Assembly (NCBI GenBank): GCA_041395245.1
Contig: JAWLAY010000014.1
Coordinates: 1 to 64,000, forward strand
Direction of reading: 5' to 3'
DNA length: 64,000 nucleotides
From: Aquimonas sp041395245
GTDB taxonomy: Bacteria > Pseudomonadota > Gammaproteobacteria > Xanthomonadales > Xanthomonadaceae
This document shows positions 17,758 to 26,865 of the stretch, piece after piece. The position numbers and the translations under genes are program-made. The notes under the pieces are model-generated. The model did no database searches and had not been told where the DNA came from. It saw only the letters and a program-made list of their open reading frames with translations. How positions within the stretch are numbered: position 1 is the stretch's first letter; every line of letters begins with the position of its first letter.

Positions 17758-18200
17758 GTCGATGCACTCTGCGCTTGAAGCCATCGTTCTTTGATTGAAG
17801 CCACCATCGTGACCAGCGCACCAAACGACACAGGCTTGACGAGGTAGCCATCGGCACCCAGCCCGATCATAAGCTGTTCGTCCTCCTCCGCTGACGATGT
17901 GGTCAGGATGAGAACCGGGAGATCGCGCAATCCCCCATCTGCACGGATCGCGCGCAGGACCTCACGTCCATCCATTCTTGGCATGTTGAGATCGAGCAGC
18001 ACAACGCGAGGTCGGGGGTAGAGCACGCGGTTGGCGAATTCGCCACGTTGTCTCAGATAGTCCAGTACGGCGCTGCCGTCGCCCACGAAGCGCAACGCGT
18101 CGAAAATGCCTACTGCGGCAAACGCATCGGCAATCAGACGACGGTCGTCGCTGTCGTCTTCCGCAATCAGCAAGGTGGGTGAGGAAATGAGAGGGGCCAT
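17754..18200 (-). CDS. Single-domain response regulator (Rcp1-like)
   Basis: About 148 residues forming one receiver domain and nothing else: LLIAEDDSDDRRL acidic pocket, phosphoacceptor in VVLLDLNMPRMDGRE, Thr/Ser in LILTTSSAEED and Lys in YLVKPVSF. The extended loop before beta-3 (GEFANRVLYPRPRVVLL) is typical of Rcp1-like partners of phytochrome-type kinases. It has no output domain, so it either shuttles phosphate or acts by protein contact. It lies between its likely kinase (stop 1 bp upstream) and the EAL protein (4-bp overlap). An ATG 12 bp further upstream would overlap the kinase and is less likely. Confidence 0.9.
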   Translation of the reverse strand: MAPLISSPTLLIAEDDSDDRRLIADAFAAVGIFDALRFVGDGSAVLDYLRQRGEFANRVLYPRPRVVLLDLNMPRMDGREVLRAIRADGGLRDLPVLILTTSSAEEDEQLMIGLGADGYLVKPVSFGALVTMVASIKERWLQAQSAST

Positions 18201-18201
18201 G

Positions 18202-21200
18202 TCAGCGCGCATCCTCCCAGACTCCCGCTTCATTCGAAAGTGGTTGCCCGTTGATCGGAAGCTCGACGACAAACGTGGCGCCAAGGCCAGGTCGTCCATC
18301 GGCACGGATTTGCCCGCCATGGCGCTCAATGATCTTGCGAACGATGGCTAATCCGATGCCTGATCCTTCGTATTGACTGCGTCCGTGCAGGCGCTGAAAT
18401 GGCGAGAAGATTCGATCAAGGTAGCGATTTTCGAAACCGATTCCGTTGTCTTCGAGGACAAGGCGCACCCAACGTTCCGGGTTTGACGCGGTGCCGCGCT
18501 CGAAGAACTCCGCACGCAAGGTGATTCGTGGAGTCCGGTCATTCGCTATAAATTTCAGAGAGTTGCCGATCAAATTCTGCAGCAATTGATGCATGTGAAC
18601 TGGGTCGGCACTAATTGTGGGCAATGCATCGATCTCGACCGTGGCACGACTTCCTTCGATCCGTGTTTCCAGATCCCCGAGCACATCGCGGGCGATCTGG
18701 TTGAGATCTACTCGAGAAGGCGCGTGCGCGTTGCGGGACACGCGCGAATAGGCCAGCAGATCATTGATGAGCGCCTGCATTCGCGCCGCAGCGGAGCGCA
18801 TTCTCTCGATATAGTCAGCCGAATCGGCATCCAGATGTTCACCGAGGTGGGTGCGCAATCGGTCACCAAAGGCCTGAACCTTTCGAAGTGGTTCTTGCAA
18901 GTCGTGTGAGGCAACGAATGCGAAGTCCTGCAGTTCCCGGTTGCGCGACTGCACATCCTGCAAGGCGGCGCTCAGCGCAACTTGCGCCGTGCGTTGTTCG
19001 GTGATGTCCACGATGGCGGCGTACACACCGACAGTCTGCCCATCGACCGTAATGGGGAGCGTTGTGGTGACGGCGTCGAAACGCGTTCCATCCAAACGTT
19101 GCCCACTGTGATCAAAGCGCAGTGTTTCTCCCATCGCGGCTCGGGTCACATGCTCATCAATCGTCAGGCGGTCCTGTTCACTGACCAGCGCTTCAATGGC
19201 GGTTCCCTGCAGCGCATCATGGTCCGCACGCAACAGACGCAGCGCCGCCTCGTTGCAATCGGCAATGATTCCTTGCGTGTCCAGTACCAACACCGCGTCA
19301 GGCACCAGGGTGAACAGTGAACGCAAGCGCTGGCGACTTTCTTCGAGTCGTCGCTGGGCAAGCGCAGCGTTACTCGCAATGATCAGCAGCGCAACGACCG
19401 CATCGATCGCCTTCAGTTCGTTCTTGTCGGGGGCATGCGGGTCGCGGTGATAAACCGTGAATACTCCGAGCAGGCGCCCGTCTGGCGCAATGATGGGCGT
19501 CGCACAGCAGGCGGAAAATCCAAGCGATCGCAGCGCCTTGTTGGATTCCGGAAATCGATCGTCTGACTGGATGTCTGTCACGATGACGCGCTGGCAGGTG
19601 TTTGCCGCAAAACCCGTTGCGCTATCAGCGAGTCCTTGCACGAAGGGTTCGGCGACCTCGAAAAACTCGTCGGAGAATGAGGGTGCCACCAGGGCGATGG
19701 GAAGTTCGGCATCCGGGTGCGCGACGATGATTGCCCTGCGCTTCTGATGACGTGACTCAAAACTGTGGATCACCAACGAAGCGGTGTCGTGCAGCGACTG
19801 GCCGCTTGCCACGCTACGCAGGATATTGGCGCGCTCGTGCTCGATTTCCTGTTCTTCCCGCATTTCAGTGATGTCGTGCAGGGTGCCTACGAGACGGGCG
19901 GGATTTCCGCGCTCATCACGCACCAGTTCGGCCTGCGCATGCACCCAGATGTAGCTTTGATCGTCGCGACAAAGTCGCAGGTCGTGATTGATGCCGATCT
20001 TGCCCTGCGTTGCGGCGATGAAGTCGTCACGAACCTTGGCGAGATCCTCAGGATGGATGCGAGCCATGGCGTTGACGACGCTCATGACGCCATTGGTTGG
20101 TTGCACGAGACGTTGCATCTGCTCCGAGCCGCGCAGCACGGGGTGAGTGATGTCACCAAACTCGAACTCCCAGGTACCGAGCCCGGCGACGCGCTCGGCG
20201 TTGGCGAGCAAAGCTCGACTGCGAGTGAGTTCTGTGACTTGTTCGGTAAGGCGCTGATGAGCCAGATGCAGCTCACTGATCAGGCTGCGCCAGACAAGGG
20301 TGATGGCAATGACCTGGGCAAACTGTACGGCGATGGTTTCATCGTCGTTGGAGAATTCGTCATGATCGACTGGATCGGAAAACTGCAGGAAGCCAAGGCA
20401 CTGACCGGCATGGTCACGCATGGGTACCGACAGCAACGCGCGCAACGGCGGGTGATCGGTAGCGTGTCGACTGTAGTTCAGAAATGCGGGGTGCGAGAGC
20501 AGTTGGGATTCGTTGAGGCGCAGTACGCCAGCGCCGCGCTTTGACAGTGCGAGCAGCCCCAGTCCTTGTACCGGCGCAGAGAATGTCCGCCATTTGGCGT
20601 ACTTGTCGGACAACGAAACGGTGGGAAGCAGATTGCCGCCGGGCTCGGCGGGAAGCAAATGCAGACTCGCCAGGTGGGTGCCGACCGCATCGCGAATTTC
20701 GTCGAGCAACTGCTGCAACAGTCCCTCGTCGCCCATGTGCGAACTGGCCATCAGTGAGACGCGATTGAGGGCACGCAACTGACGTGCGTGCCGCTCGGCG
20801 CGCTCAAGCGCCTGCGATAGCGCCAGTTCCTGTGCTTTTCGGGCGGTGATGTCCTGCAGCGTTCCCGATAGCGCGATGATCCGTCCCTCGGCATCGCGCT
20901 CCGCTTCGGCGCGGGAGTGAACACGCAGTGTCCGCTCGTCATCGAGTTGCAAACGGTGCTCGATATCGAGCGCCTTTCCACTTTGCGCGAGCGTGTTGAA
21001 AGCCGCCTGCAATTGGGCTCGATCCTCAACATGGGTACGCTGCAGGATCAGCATCAGACTGGGCGCGGCGGCGCCGTCGATGCCAAGAATGCGATACAAC
21101 TGATCACTCCACAGCCATTGATCGCGCGTGGTTTCGACGCGCCAACTTCCAACATCGGCAAGTCGCTGCGCGTGGCGCAGGAACGCTTCGCTCAGCGCCA

Positions 21201-23571
21201 GTTGCTGGGCACTCAAGCGGTCCTGGGTCACATCCCGAATGAACAGGGCCAGTCCTTCCGGATGAGAATAGGCACGCACGTCAAGCCAGCGATCTTCCCG
21301 ATGGGTGTTGGATTCGAACGACGTCGTGATCTGACCATCCAGCGCCTGACGTAACAGCAGCTCGCTGCCATCGACGGCCAGTTCCGGCCAGATTTCGGTT
21401 ATTCGATGGCCGGTCAGATGGTCCGGCTCGTCACCCAACAAGCGTCCCGCACGATCATTGGCATAGGTAAACGCGAGATCCCGATCAAGAAACACGAAGC
21501 CATCGGTGATGCTCGACAGAATCAGCCCGATTTCGTCCAGCGAACGTTCCTGGGCGCGCTCGGTCGCCAAGCGCGCATCGACCTCGCGTCGCAATCCTGC
21601 GCTGACCAGTTCGGCGGCATGGGCGCGCTCTCGCGAAAGAAACGCGAGCCTGAGGGCCAGCGCCAGCAATCCGCCGAGCAGCATGCCGGCCAGCAGAACC
21701 GTGCCGGGCAGTCGGCTCGTCATCAAGCCCAGTGTGTCAACCGTGGGGGTGAGGCGGATTGACCACTCCAGTCCGCCCCAGAGCGCTGAAACTCGACGAC
21801 TCCAGCGTGCGTCATTGGCGTACTCGGCGGACACCGTCTTGATGACATGCTGGTCGCTTGTCAGTTCAAGCGAATAGCCGTCCGGTGCAGGCGTCAGCGC
21901 GAAGCCCAGCAGTGTATCCAGCTGCAGAATGGCATTAATGCCTTGTGATGCGTCTGACGCGGGGTGGTTCAACCAGAGGAAGCGGTCATCATCGAGATCA
22001 AACACGCGCGCATTCCAGTGCCCAGGTGGAAGTGCCGAGACATCGGCAACAGTGGGCAGCGCGGCGAGCAGTCGGGAAGGTTCGTAGCGGCCATGTTGAG
22101 CGATGGCCCTGGAAAGTGCTTCCGTACTGTCTCCAGCGGCGATGACGACCTCGCTGGCGGCGGTGCCGAGGCCGCTGCTTGGATCGGCACGTGTCTCCGC
22201 AAGGTCGGCGTAATGTTGCAGCGCGTCGGTGACGCGGCGGACCATGGATTGAGCCAGTCGCTCGGTGGTGAATTCGACCCGTTTGACCTCATCCGGCAGC
22301 AGCGCTTGCCAGCCCAGGACACCGATCACCATGATCATGATGCCGGCACTCACGGGTAACCATTGTGCCCGCCGGGCACTTCGCGCGGTATCGCCATCAG
22401 CGAGCGACAGCAGGCTGAAGCCCAGTGCAAACGCTGCGGCGTGGATCAACGGGAGTAGCGAGGCGTGGTCGCCCCAGTGTTCGAACATGTCGACATTCAA
22501 CAGGTAGCCGAACCCCGCCACGCTCGCGATCAGCATGACCAGAACGGCGCTCAACCAAGCCAGCAGGCTGCGCAGGGGGCCGCGCTTTTCTTTACCCAGC
22601 AATAGAAGGGATATCGCTGCCGAGAGGATGCTGATCGAGGTGGCGAGCGATTGTCCGATGATCGATGGGCTGCTGCTGCCCGACAACAGATCGCGGACTC
22701 TGGCAAGCACGGGATAGGCGCCGACCACTGCCGGATGCAGTGCCAACATCAGCAACGCGAGAAGCAAGGCAGCGATGGCGCTGTGGCGCATTGCCCGATG
22801 ACGTTGCGAGCTGTAGAACAGAATGCCGGCGGCGATCAGCCCAAATCCAACGGTCACTGCCAACTGGGTTGGCTGATCGGTTTGCGATGTGCTTGCCAGT
22901 GAGGGCAGATTGAACAGCTTCGCTGAAGCGACCACGGTCAGTGCCGCACCGCCGATCAGCGCGCCGAGTCGAGCAAGGGCGTTGTGGCCGAGATCCCCGC
23001 CCAGTGCGGTGCGCACGTAACTGATGCCGACTACGATCAGACCGAGGATCAGGCTTGCTTCGCGGAATGCAGGCACCGGGCCGCTCGACTCAAGGGCGCT
23101 CAGTAAGTTGCCGAAGCGGATCATTCCGAGCAGGGTCAGCACGATCCCGCTGCCCATCGCCCAGCGCACCCGATAGCGATGTTGATCGCCAAACAGCAGG
23201 GGCATGGCGGCGGTGGCAGTGATCAGAACAAAGAGGCGTTGAAGCTCGCTGTCAATTGGGGCGTCAGGCGTTACGTTGCTTGCAGGAGACAGCAACAGAA
23301 CGACCAGCGCCGATATCGACGCCGAAATGGCCGATGCACCACACCCGGCCTGCACGAGCTGATGAGGGCGCCAAAGGCTCCAGGCACTGAGTGCACACCA
23401 GGTTGCGACGACGATTCCTACCCATGTGTTGGGCAGCCGGTAGCCAGCGAGACAGCCGGACGCGACTCCGACAGCTGCCGCGAGTAGCCAGACCGCCATC
23501 GGAAGCCGTGACGGGGATTGGGCGGCATCTTGGCGATTGGAAGACGCTTCACCGGCTCTCGCAGGGCTCAT
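18202..23571 (-). CDS. Giant membrane multi-sensor histidine kinase
   Basis: 1789 residues from the chosen ATG. About 10 membrane segments (about 25-420) form an integral-membrane sensor; an extracytoplasmic CHASE-like region (about 425-610) and another helix (about 622-645) follow. The cytoplasmic part has PAS (about 675-785), PAS (about 800-912), GAF (about 930-1095), PAS (about 1120-1240), GAF (about 1245-1405) and PAS (about 1412-1528). The kinase core is of phytochrome type: His1556 in ASHDLQEP, N-box around 1666-1670, G1 DNGIGF (1708), G2 GSGIGLAI (about 1736). There is no receiver; two receiver proteins follow in the operon. The start is uncertain: the frame is open for 43 codons upstream. 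Confidence 0.88.
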   Translation of the reverse strand: MSPARAGEASSNRQDAAQSPSRLPMAVWLLAAAVGVASGCLAGYRLPNTWVGIVVATWCALSAWSLWRPHQLVQAGCGASAISASISALVVLLLSPASNVTPDAPIDSELQRLFVLITATAAMPLLFGDQHRYRVRWAMGSGIVLTLLGMIRFGNLLSALESSGPVPAFREASLILGLIVVGISYVRTALGGDLGHNALARLGALIGGAALTVVASAKLFNLPSLASTSQTDQPTQLAVTVGFGLIAAGILFYSSQRHRAMRHSAIAALLLALLMLALHPAVVGAYPVLARVRDLLSGSSSPSIIGQSLATSISILSAAISLLLLGKEKRGPLRSLLAWLSAVLVMLIASVAGFGYLLNVDMFEHWGDHASLLPLIHAAAFALGFSLLSLADGDTARSARRAQWLPVSAGIMIMVIGVLGWQALLPDEVKRVEFTTERLAQSMVRRVTDALQHYADLAETRADPSSGLGTAASEVVIAAGDSTEALSRAIAQHGRYEPSRLLAALPTVADVSALPPGHWNARVFDLDDDRFLWLNHPASDASQGINAILQLDTLLGFALTPAPDGYSLELTSDQHVIKTVSAEYANDARWSRRVSALWGGLEWSIRLTPTVDTLGLMTSRLPGTVLLAGMLLGGLLALALRLAFLSRERAHAAELVSAGLRREVDARLATERAQERSLDEIGLILSSITDGFVFLDRDLAFTYANDRAGRLLGDEPDHLTGHRITEIWPELAVDGSELLLRQALDGQITTSFESNTHREDRWLDVRAYSHPEGLALFIRDVTQDRLSAQQLALSEAFLRHAQRLADVGSWRVETTRDQWLWSDQLYRILGIDGAAAPSLMLILQRTHVEDRAQLQAAFNTLAQSGKALDIEHRLQLDDERTLRVHSRAEAERDAEGRIIALSGTLQDITARKAQELALSQALERAERHARQLRALNRVSLMASSHMGDEGLLQQLLDEIRDAVGTHLASLHLLPAEPGGNLLPTVSLSDKYAKWRTFSAPVQGLGLLALSKRGAGVLRLNESQLLSHPAFLNYSRHATDHPPLRALLSVPMRDHAGQCLGFLQFSDPVDHDEFSNDDETIAVQFAQVIAITLVWRSLISELHLAHQRLTEQVTELTRSRALLANAERVAGLGTWEFEFGDITHPVLRGSEQMQRLVQPTNGVMSVVNAMARIHPEDLAKVRDDFIAATQGKIGINHDLRLCRDDQSYIWVHAQAELVRDERGNPARLVGTLHDITEMREEQEIEHERANILRSVASGQSLHDTASLVIHSFESRHQKRRAIIVAHPDAELPIALVAPSFSDEFFEVAEPFVQGLADSATGFAANTCQRVIVTDIQSDDRFPESNKALRSLGFSACCATPIIAPDGRLLGVFTVYHRDPHAPDKNELKAIDAVVALLIIASNAALAQRRLEESRQRLRSLFTLVPDAVLVLDTQGIIADCNEAALRLLRADHDALQGTAIEALVSEQDRLTIDEHVTRAAMGETLRFDHSGQRLDGTRFDAVTTTLPITVDGQTVGVYAAIVDITEQRTAQVALSAALQDVQSRNRELQDFAFVASHDLQEPLRKVQAFGDRLRTHLGEHLDADSADYIERMRSAAARMQALINDLLAYSRVSRNAHAPSRVDLNQIARDVLGDLETRIEGSRATVEIDALPTISADPVHMHQLLQNLIGNSLKFIANDRTPRITLRAEFFERGTASNPERWVRLVLEDNGIGFENRYLDRIFSPFQRLHGRSQYEGSGIGLAIVRKIIERHGGQIRADGRPGLGATFVVELPINGQPLSNEAGVWEDAR

Positions 23572-23689
23572 TCTTCGGGGGGACCCGTAGTCGGTTGGAG
23601 GTGCTGATCCTACCGCTGATCCGATTCCGTGGAGCAATTGCCCGGCAGCATTTCCCTGCGCGCATCTTCTCCTGCTATCGATTGGGTGC

Positions 23690-23727
23690 GTGAAAAACAA
23701 GAAAGGCCGACATCGCTGTCGGCCTTT
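23690..23727 (-). terminator. Rho-independent terminator of rpsT
   Basis: Perfect 11-bp stem (23702-23712 with 23717-23727, core AAGGCCGACA/TGTCGGCCTT) with a TCGC loop, followed on the minus strand by a T-rich tract (CTTGTTTTTC). It sits 28 bp past the rpsT stop and separates it from the kinase operon. Confidence 0.9.
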
Positions 23728-23755
23728 CGATTTCCCTGATCCGCGACCTGATGAC

Positions 23756-24019
23756 TCAGGCCATCGCCTTGATGCGCGCCGTGAGGCGGCTCTTGTGGCG
23801 TGCGGCTTTGTTCTTGTGGATCAATCCACGGGCGGCGTAGCGATCCAGCACCGGGGCAGCGGCCTGAAGCGCAGCGGCAGCGGCGGCTTGATCGTTCGCG
23901 TCAATGGCCTTGATGACCTTCTTGACAGTGGTACGCACCATGGAGCGTGCGCTGGCGTTGCGGGCGCGGCGAACTTCAGACTGCTTCGCGCGCTTCTTTG
24001 CGGATTTGATATTGGCCAA
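23756..24019 (-). CDS. rpsT: 30S ribosomal protein S20
   Basis: 87 residues, highly basic, starting MANIKSAKKRAKQSEVRR, the S20 signature, with ARGLIHKNKAARHKSRLTARI near the end. It binds 16S rRNA early in 30S assembly. A GAGGAG ribosome site precedes the ATG. It is divergent from murJ, a common proteobacterial arrangement, and monocistronic with its own terminator. Confidence 0.97.
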   Translation of the reverse strand: MANIKSAKKRAKQSEVRRARNASARSMVRTTVKKVIKAIDANDQAAAAAALQAAAPVLDRYAARGLIHKNKAARHKSRLTARIKAMA

Positions 24020-24176
24020 GGGGAACTCCTCGAGGCGGCAGGATTCAGGGGGGAAAGACGCGCAAGTATGCGTTTCGAGACGCTTTGCGTCAATCGGCGT
24101 CCTGATTCAGGCCGTTGTCCCGCGTCACGCGGTATGGCACGAGTGCGATACTGATAGTTTATCCGGTGCCTGCCAC

Positions 24177-25802
24177 ATGCCTGAGACTACCCGCCAGCGA
24201 AGCGGATTGTTGCGCGCTCTGATGTCCTTCGCCGGGCCGACGTTTCTGTCACGGATCCTGGGTCTGGTGCGGGAGATGGCGATTGCCCAGGTGTTCGGCG
24301 TCAGTGCCGCCACCGATGCGTTCTGGGTTGCCTTCAAGATTCCGAACTTCTTTCGACGGCTATTTGCCGAGGGCTCGTTTTCGCTGGCTTTCGTGCCGGT
24401 GTTTACCGAGGTCAAACAGACCCAGACGGAAAGCGAGCTGCGTGCTCTGCTATCGCGCACGGCAGGCACCTTGGGCGCGGTGCTTTTGTTGCTGACCGCG
24501 CTGGGAATGTGGTTTGCCCCCGAGGTGGCGGCAGTATTTGCGCCCGGATCGGTGGATCAACCGGCAAAACTCGGCCTGGTTGCCGACATGCTGCGGATCA
24601 CCTTTCCCTTCCTGTTGTTCGTTTCGCTGACGGCACTGTGTGGTGGCGTGCTGAACAGCTTCCAGCGTTTTGCGTTGCCAGCTGCGACGCCATTGATTCT
24701 CAACGTCTGCATGATTCTGGCGGCCTGGTGGCTGGCGCCGCGCATGGATATCCCGGTGATGGCGCTGGCATGGAGCATCCTGCTGGCGGGCGTGCTGCAA
24801 CTGCTGATCCAGTTTCCTGCCCTGCGCGCGCTGAATCTGCTGGTGTGGCCACGCTGGGGTGCGGCCCATGCGGGCGTCCGTCGGGTGTTGCGCTTGATGG
24901 TGCCGACCCTGTTCGGCTCGTCGGTCGCGCAAATCAACCTGTTGCTGGACGTGGTGATCGCGTCCTACCTGTTCGAGGGCTCGCAGACCTGGCTGGCACA
25001 GACGGATCGCCTGTTGGAGTTTCCGCTCGGTATGTTCGGCGTGGCACTTGGAACGGTGATTCTTCCGGCGCTGTCACGCCATCACGTCGGCACCGATGCC
25101 CGCGGCTTCAGCGCGGCGCTGGATTGGGGCTTGCGCATGGCGCTGCTGATTGCTTTGCCCGCCATGCTGGGCTTGATGTTGCTGGCGGAACCGGTGCTCT
25201 ACACCTTGTTCCAGTACGGCCAGTTCACCCCATTCGATGTGCGGATGGCGGCGTTGTCCTTGCTGGGGCTGAGCCTGGGGCTGCCCGCTTTCGTGCTCAC
25301 CAAAGTGCTGGCACCGGCTTTCTATGCGCGCCAGGACACCGCCACGCCGGTCAAGGCGGGTGTGGCGTCGATGATCGCCAACATGGTTTTCAACGTGCTT
25401 TTTCTGGTCTTGCTGACCTGGTGGTGGCCAACAACGCCGGAACTGCAGGCACTGCCCTGGTTGCAGCGCATCGGACAAACGCCCGGCCTGCACCTTGCGT
25501 TGGCCCTGGCGAGCGCGGCATCGGGCTATCTCAATCTCTTTTTGTTGTGGCGTGCCTTGCGCAAGCGCGGTGACTGGCAACCGCAGGTGGGTTGGGGCGT
25601 GCATCTGCTGCGTCTTGTGGTGGCCTGCGTGGTGATGGTCGGCGTGCTGTGGGCGGGCTTGCAGTGGTGGGCCGACTTCGAAGCCCTGAACTATCGAGCG
25701 CGTGCTTTGCAGTTAGGTGTGCTGGTGGTGGCGGGAATCGCCAGCTTTGCTGCCGTTCTGCGTGCGATGGGTTTGCGACCGCGTGATTTGAGTGGGCACT
25801 GA
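24177..25802 (+). CDS. murJ: Lipid II flippase MurJ
   Basis: 541 residues with about 14 membrane helices, of the MVF/MOP superfamily. It flips lipid II across the inner membrane for peptidoglycan synthesis. Conserved features seen: FLSRILGLVREMAIAQVFG, DAFWVAFKIPNFFRRLFAEG (central cavity arginines) and SVAQINLLLDVVIASYL. The chosen ATG (MPETTRQRSG) leaves a short polar N-terminus before the first conserved helix; the frame is open upstream over rpsT, so the longer version is rejected. It is followed by ribF after about 100 bp. Confidence 0.95.
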   Translation: MPETTRQRSGLLRALMSFAGPTFLSRILGLVREMAIAQVFGVSAATDAFWVAFKIPNFFRRLFAEGSFSLAFVPVFTEVKQTQTESELRALLSRTAGTLGAVLLLLTALGMWFAPEVAAVFAPGSVDQPAKLGLVADMLRITFPFLLFVSLTALCGGVLNSFQRFALPAATPLILNVCMILAAWWLAPRMDIPVMALAWSILLAGVLQLLIQFPALRALNLLVWPRWGAAHAGVRRVLRLMVPTLFGSSVAQINLLLDVVIASYLFEGSQTWLAQTDRLLEFPLGMFGVALGTVILPALSRHHVGTDARGFSAALDWGLRMALLIALPAMLGLMLLAEPVLYTLFQYGQFTPFDVRMAALSLLGLSLGLPAFVLTKVLAPAFYARQDTATPVKAGVASMIANMVFNVLFLVLLTWWWPTTPELQALPWLQRIGQTPGLHLALALASAASGYLNLFLLWRALRKRGDWQPQVGWGVHLLRLVVACVVMVGVLWAGLQWWADFEALNYRARALQLGVLVVAGIASFAAVLRAMGLRPRDLSGH

Positions 25803-25891
25803 GGTGGGTCTTGTTCGGGGCAAGCACGTCGACGCTCATGGCGTTCCGTGTTGGCGACGGGAGACGGGGCAGGTCGGTTTCGCGCTACCGC

Positions 25892-25897
25892 TATACT
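25892..25897 (+). promoter_or_regulatory. Possible -10 element upstream of ribF
   Basis: TATACT lies only 7 bp before the ribF ATG. No good -35 is visible. If used, transcription would start at or next to the start codon (leaderless mRNA). The same ACCGCTATACT string occurs upstream of glyQ at 46077-46082. Confidence 0.35.
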
Positions 25898-25904
25898 CCG
25901 CGTG

Positions 25905-26843
25905 ATGAGTCGATTGTTCCGCGACCCGCTGGGAAACTGCCTGACGCCACACGGGAGTGTGGTGTGCATCGGTGCGTTCGATGGCATGCATCGCGGGCAC
26001 GCGGCGTTGCTGCAGGAAACCTCCCGGCGCGCCAAAGCGCGCGGTGTGGCGATGGTGGCCTTGAGTTTCGAGCCCCTGCCGCGCGAGTTTTTTGGTGTGG
26101 CTCAACGACCGCCGCGACTGCAGTTGCCGCGTTCCCGCTTCGAGTCCCTTGCGGCGGCGGGCTGCGATGTCGTCGGCTTGCTGCGCTTCAATCGCGCGTT
26201 GTCGCAGATGTCGGCCGAGCAGTTCGTGCACGATGTGCTGGTCGCACGGCTGGCGGCGCGTGAGGTTTGGGTCGGTGCGGATTTCCGTTTCGGCAAGGGT
26301 CGACTCGGCGACCTCAATCTGTTGCGTCAACGCGGGGCGGAACTGGGGTTTTCCGCGCACAGTCTGGAAACCGTGTCGTGCGTGGACGGCGAGCGGGTGT
26401 CGAGTTCGCGCATCCGCGATGCCCTGGCCGCCGGTGCGCTGGAGCTGGCGGCCAGTTTGCTGGGGCGCAGCTACCGCATCGAGGGGCGTGTGGTACGCGG
26501 CCAGCAGCTCGGACGCAAGTTGGGCTATCCGACCGCGAATCAACGTTTTCAGGGCTGTGTGCCAGCGCTGTGGGGTATTTACGCGGTTCGGGTGCATGGT
26601 ATCGCACCGACGCCATTGGGCGGCGTCGCCAGTTTGGGTACCCGGCCCGTCGTGAACGGTGTGGAGCCCTTGCTGGAAACCCATGTGTTCGACTTCGACG
26701 GCGATTTGTACGGTCGCCGCCTGAGTGTGGAGTTCGTCGCCAAGCTGCGCGACGAAATGAATTTCCCTGATCTCGATGCGCTGGTGGCGCAGATCGACCG
26801 CGATGCAGCGCGGGCGCGCGAGATCCTGTCCCATTCCCTGTAA
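25905..26843 (+). CDS. ribF: Bifunctional riboflavin kinase / FAD synthetase
   Basis: 312 residues. The N-terminal FAD synthetase (nucleotidyltransferase) domain (about 15-180) has CIGAFDGMHRGHAALL in the place of the usual G(x)FDGxHxGH motif, and VSSSRIRDAL. The C-terminal riboflavin kinase domain (about 185-308) has GRKLGYPTANQ and GGVASLGTRPVVN. It converts riboflavin to FMN and FAD. It sits in the conserved murJ-ribF-ileS-lspA order. The ATG MSRLFRDPLG matches usual starts; no Shine-Dalgarno is obvious. Confidence 0.95.
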   Translation: MSRLFRDPLGNCLTPHGSVVCIGAFDGMHRGHAALLQETSRRAKARGVAMVALSFEPLPREFFGVAQRPPRLQLPRSRFESLAAAGCDVVGLLRFNRALSQMSAEQFVHDVLVARLAAREVWVGADFRFGKGRLGDLNLLRQRGAELGFSAHSLETVSCVDGERVSSSRIRDALAAGALELAASLLGRSYRIEGRVVRGQQLGRKLGYPTANQRFQGCVPALWGIYAVRVHGIAPTPLGGVASLGTRPVVNGVEPLLETHVFDFDGDLYGRRLSVEFVAKLRDEMNFPDLDALVAQIDRDAARAREILSHSL

Positions 26844-26865
26844 TCGCTTGTTGGCGGAGTCCGGC

